This document shows, one piece after another, positions 5,223 to 7,564 of a DNA stretch of 7,564 nt; positions within the stretch are counted from its first letter, which is position 1; the number at the start of each line of letters is the position of its first letter. The stretch lies in the NCBI GenBank assembly GCA_900544225.1, contig UQUD01000089.1:1-7564 (forward strand), given 5' to 3'. This stretch comes from an uncultured Collinsella sp. Lineage in GTDB: Bacteria > Actinomycetota > Coriobacteriia > Coriobacteriales > Coriobacteriaceae. The notes beneath the pieces are model-generated. The model was given only the letters and a program-made list of their open reading frames with translations. It ran no database searches and was not told where the DNA came from. A program made the position numbers and the translations under genes.

Positions 5223-5522
5223 ATGAATATCGAGAACATGTTTGACAAGCCTGATGTCAAGCAGCTGGTCCACGCATTTAGCCTTTTGGACGACGAGAAA
5301 GATATCCAAGCGTTCTTGACCGATATCTGCACGCCGCGCGAGATTTGTGATCTATCGCAGCGTCTGCAGGTCGCGCGTTACCTGGACGAGGGTGAGCCCT
5401 ATGTTGAGGTTCAGGCGCGTACCGGCGCTTCGTCCACCACGGTGAGCCGTGTGTCCAAGGCACTCAACGGCGAGTACGGTGGCTACCGTAAGATTCTCAT
5501 TAAACTGGAGGATGGCGAGTAG
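5223..5522 (+). CDS. YerC/YecD family TrpR-related protein
   Basis: This is a 99-residue, all-helical DNA-binding protein of the TrpR-like YerC/YecD group. The core ICTPREICDLSQRLQVARYL (35-54) and the helix-turn-helix YVEVQARTGASSTTVSRVSK (60-79) match the family; length is typical. Relatives resemble the tryptophan repressor TrpR, but a tryptophan-sensing role is not established for this group. ATG 5223 is supported by GGCGGTGATC (5212-5221), which matches the extended Shine-Dalgarno GGAGGTGATC at 9 of 10 positions. An upstream in-frame ATG at 5169 is cut off by a TGA. The gene ends with a strong terminator and appears to be transcribed on its own. Confidence 0.9.
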   Translation: MNIENMFDKPDVKQLVHAFSLLDDEKDIQAFLTDICTPREICDLSQRLQVARYLDEGEPYVEVQARTGASSTTVSRVSKALNGEYGGYRKILIKLEDGE

Positions 5523-5545
5523 GCCGCGCCAAAAACGAATTGTGC

Positions 5546-5573
5546 AAAACCGCTCCTCCGGGGGCGGTTTTTT
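5546..5573 (+). terminator. Intrinsic terminator of yerC
   Basis: AAAACCGCTCC (5546-5556) pairs with GGGGCGGTTTT (5561-5571) in 11 base pairs, one a G-T wobble, with a 4-base loop. The T-run TTTTTT (5568-5573) follows, its first part forming the base of the stem. This is a standard strong terminator 24 bases past the yerC stop. Confidence 0.93.
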
Positions 5574-5656
5574 GATCCCCTGGGGACGGAGGAAAACGGA
5601 TCACCGGGTTAGACAGACCCCCTCGGTGATCCGTTTTCCTCCGTCCCCAAGGGATC
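5574..5656. repeat. 83-bp near-perfect inverted repeat (REP/MITE-like)
   Basis: Two 33-base arms, 5574-5606 (GATCCCCTGGGGACGG...) and 5624-5656 (...CCGTCCCCAAGGGATC), are exact reverse complements except for one position (C5580 against A5650). The spacer is 17 bases. The element begins at the base after the yerC terminator T-run and has no T-run of its own. Its length, near-perfect symmetry and GGGGACGG core suggest a mobile palindrome of the kind moved by REP-associated (RAYT, IS200-like) transposases. No transposase is in the window, so that origin is inference. Confidence 0.85.
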
Positions 5657-5741
5657 AAATCTGTTGGCGTGGGGCAAATCTGTCCGCTTGGGCGGGTAGG
5701 ATGGATACATTGATTATTGCGAACAGTTTGAGCGGAGGACC

Positions 5742-7564
5742 ATGCCTGTTCGAATCTATACCACCAATGCCGGCACGGATTTGAGCGATGCCGAGTCGGC
5801 GTTGCTTGCCGACCTTATTGCCCGCCACGGACGTGCCGTGCTGCTGGCGCCTACGTTTGCCGAGCTCGACCTGTGCCGTCATGATGCGGCGGAAGCCGGG
5901 GTTTCACTAGGTATCGACTACAAGACGCCTACATCGTGGCTTCGCTCGCTTTGGGAGCTTTTGGGCGACGGACGCGGTTTCGTGGACAACCTGCAACGCC
6001 AGATGCTGTTTTCGGACATGGTAACGCGTCTCGACGATGCCGATTTGCAGCCGCTTTCGCGCAGTCAGGGCACGGTGCGCATGCTCGCGCGCATGGCCCG
6101 CGACGTGCTGCCGGGTGTGGCGGGGACGACGGCCGAGCGATGCCGTGGAAACAATTGCCAGCCTGAGCCAAAAAGCGATGCCGAGGCTCGTGTGTTCGAG
6201 CTTTTGCGCGCATATGCGGACGGTTTGGACCGTCGAGATATGGTCGAGCCCTGCGAGGCAGCCGACATTATGGCCGGTGTCCTGGCCGATAGCCTGCCGG
6301 CGTGCACTCGCGCCGTATGCGTGCGCGGTATCACGTCGTTTACGCACGGCCTGCTCGAGCTGCTGTCTGCCGTGGCGAACAATGGGGGAGAGGTCGTCGT
6401 GCTGCTTGCCCGCGAGCAGGCGGCGATGCGCGAGGAGCTTGCCGTGGCATTTGATGCCCGCGGTGTGCTGTTTGAGGTCGCGCCGCTGGGGGAGGACGCC
6501 GTCGCGTCTGATGCCGCTTGCGGGACCGCCGCTCAGCCTGTCTTTATTGAGGTCGCCGGCCCCCATGCCCGTGCTCATGTCTATGCGGACGCCATCGATA
6601 AGTTGGTGAAAGCGTACAAGGAGTCCAAGGCCGATAAAGCCACTGCAACGCCCACCGACCCCGTGCGCGTGCTCGTCGTTTCTGCCCGGGCACCCCAGCT
6701 GTTCGGTGAGCTCGCCTCTCGTCTGGCAGCTCGTCATATCGCTGCCGAGACAGTTGAGTTCACGGCGTTTTCCCAGTCCATTGCGGGCAGGCAGTTTGCG
6801 GCGCTTGCCGGCCTGATCGAGCGCATGAAGGCCGCCGATGAGGGCGCGGCGTCAAAGACCGAGTGGTGGCCCGCGCCGGAGCTTACCGACTGGATCTACA
6901 GTCCGCTTTCGGGCGCCGATGCCGTCAATGCCCGTACCTTCGATAAGAATATGCGTCTCTCGCGTAGCAAGACTACCGCGGGCGTTAAGAGCCTGCTTCA
7001 GAGCGTCCAGGGCCAGGTGAGGGGCGCGCGCAGGGCGGCGAGCGACGACAACTGGTTTAAGAACGTACCGTGTGTGGTTTCGGACGTGTTCCAGGCGCTG
7101 TGGCGTGACAAGCCCGTGACGGCGCTTAAGGCCATGCTTGCCGTCGCCGAGGCGTTGCCCGATCGCGCCCTTGGAGGCCTTGACGGTCAGGCTCGTCGCC
7201 AGGCGGAGGTGACCTTGCTGCGCCACGTCATCGACATCCTTATGAATGGCGCCCGCGCGCTCGACGTGTCGCAGGCCGCGACCGTGCCCGTGCTCGATGG
7301 CATTCGCACCAAGGTGGACAAGCGTAGCACCGCCTACGATTACGAGACCCACGAGGTTGACCGTGCGCCACGTGTTCAGGTTCGTTTTGCTTCGCTTGCC
7401 GATGCGGCAGCTCTGCGCCCCGGCAGCTACGATGCCGTGCTGTTTGCCGATGTCGATCTGGACAGCTATCCGCTCTCGCACGAGGAGGGGCCGCTGGCCA
7501 CGCTGACGGCGAGCCTTGGTCGCGAGGGCGTGACGCTTGAGCCCGCGGCCTTGCTGCGCGCGCG
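5742..7564 (+). CDS. AddB/RexB-like helicase-nuclease subunit, 5' part (truncated by window edge)
   Basis: The frame is open for 607 codons with no stop before the window ends. The fold resembles AddB of the AddAB recombinational repair complex, which processes double-strand breaks. Visible parts are an N-terminal strand where the Walker A motif should be (IYTTNAGTDLS, residues 5-15, lacking GKT/S), a motif-Ia-like AVLLAPTFAEL (32-42), VRGITSFTHGLLELL (194-208, like the GF..FT...ELL stretch of AddB and RecB-type proteins), VRVLVVSA (308-315) and YDAVLFADVDLDSYP (about 563-577), which corresponds to the late helicase-like motif. The C-terminal PD-(D/E)XK nuclease with its Fe-S cysteines would lie beyond the edge. 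ATG 5742 follows GGAGGA (5734-5739) unusually closely. A promoter between 5657 and 5733 is not clear. AddA is expected next if the assignment is right. Confidence 0.65.
   Translation, partial: MPVRIYTTNAGTDLSDAESALLADLIARHGRAVLLAPTFAELDLCRHDAAEAGVSLGIDYKTPTSWLRSLWELLGDGRGFVDNLQRQMLFSDMVTRLDDADLQPLSRSQGTVRMLARMARDVLPGVAGTTAERCRGNNCQPEPKSDAEARVFELLRAYADGLDRRDMVEPCEAADIMAGVLADSLPACTRAVCVRGITSFTHGLLELLSAVANNGGEVVVLLAREQAAMREELAVAFDARGVLFEVAPLGEDAVASDAACGTAAQPVFIEVAGPHARAHVYADAIDKLVKAYKESKADKATATPTDPVRVLVVSARAPQLFGELASRLAARHIAAETVEFTAFSQSIAGRQFAALAGLIERMKAADEGAASKTEWWPAPELTDWIYSPLSGADAVNARTFDKNMRLSRSKTTAGVKSLLQSVQGQVRGARRAASDDNWFKNVPCVVSDVFQALWRDKPVTALKAMLAVAEALPDRALGGLDGQARRQAEVTLLRHVIDILMNGARALDVSQAATVPVLDGIRTKVDKRSTAYDYETHEVDRAPRVQVRFASLADAAALRPGSYDAVLFADVDLDSYPLSHEEGPLATLTASLGREGVTLEPAALLRA

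Noticed and set aside
5907..6737. Minus-strand open frames inside the AddB-like gene (also 6852-7481)
   Set aside because: The plus-strand frame runs unbroken for 607 codons with AddB-like motifs. The antisense frames overlap it and match nothing I recognise.
1..7564. CRISPR array, tRNA or rRNA genes, or a defence or toxin-antitoxin system
   Set aside because: No regularly spaced direct repeats, tRNA cloverleaf, rRNA signature or recognisable defence protein is present on either strand.

Overview
The window looks like ordinary chromosome from a fairly GC-rich member of the Coriobacteriia, most like Collinsella or a relative. The basis is codon use, the gene set (M42 peptidase, CysK, Rrf2 regulator, YvlD-type membrane protein, YerC/TrpR-like protein, AddB-like protein) and intergenic palindromes carrying a GGGAC core. 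The assignment is inferred from style and content; no marker gene is present.

Layout. Bases 1-317 are mostly non-coding, with a possible truncated minus-strand gene marked by a perfect Shine-Dalgarno sequence. An M42 metallopeptidase gene (318-1361, +) faces mnmA (1497-2597, -), and a stem-loop and a 61-bp palindrome lie between them. cysK (2777-3715, -) lies upstream of mnmA on the same strand, with an intrinsic terminator between the two. cysK is divergent from an Rrf2-family regulator (3969-4397, +). A degenerate palindrome and a two-way terminator separate the regulator from a small four-helix membrane protein (4534-4899, -). A 323-base gap holds a promoter and a 16-codon leader ORF ahead of a YerC/YecD TrpR-like regulator (5223-5522, +). 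A strong terminator and an 83-bp near-perfect inverted repeat follow. The 5' part of an AddB-like gene then runs off the right edge (5742-7564, +).

How the genes relate. The Rrf2 regulator, cysK and mnmA form a sulfur neighbourhood: CysK makes cysteine, MnmA puts sulfur derived from cysteine into tRNA, and Rrf2 proteins of the CymR/IscR type control cysteine or Fe-S genes. In Bacillus, CymR works in complex with CysK and its gene sits beside a cysteine desulfurase and mnmA. No desulfurase is visible here. The AddB-like protein would act in double-strand-break repair with an AddA partner that is not in view.

I see no CRISPR array, tRNA, rRNA, transposase, prophage or recognisable defence island. 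The most unusual material is non-coding: three palindromic elements, short ORFs directly abutting cysK and yerC, and a terminator that leaves almost no room for a separate mnmA promoter.
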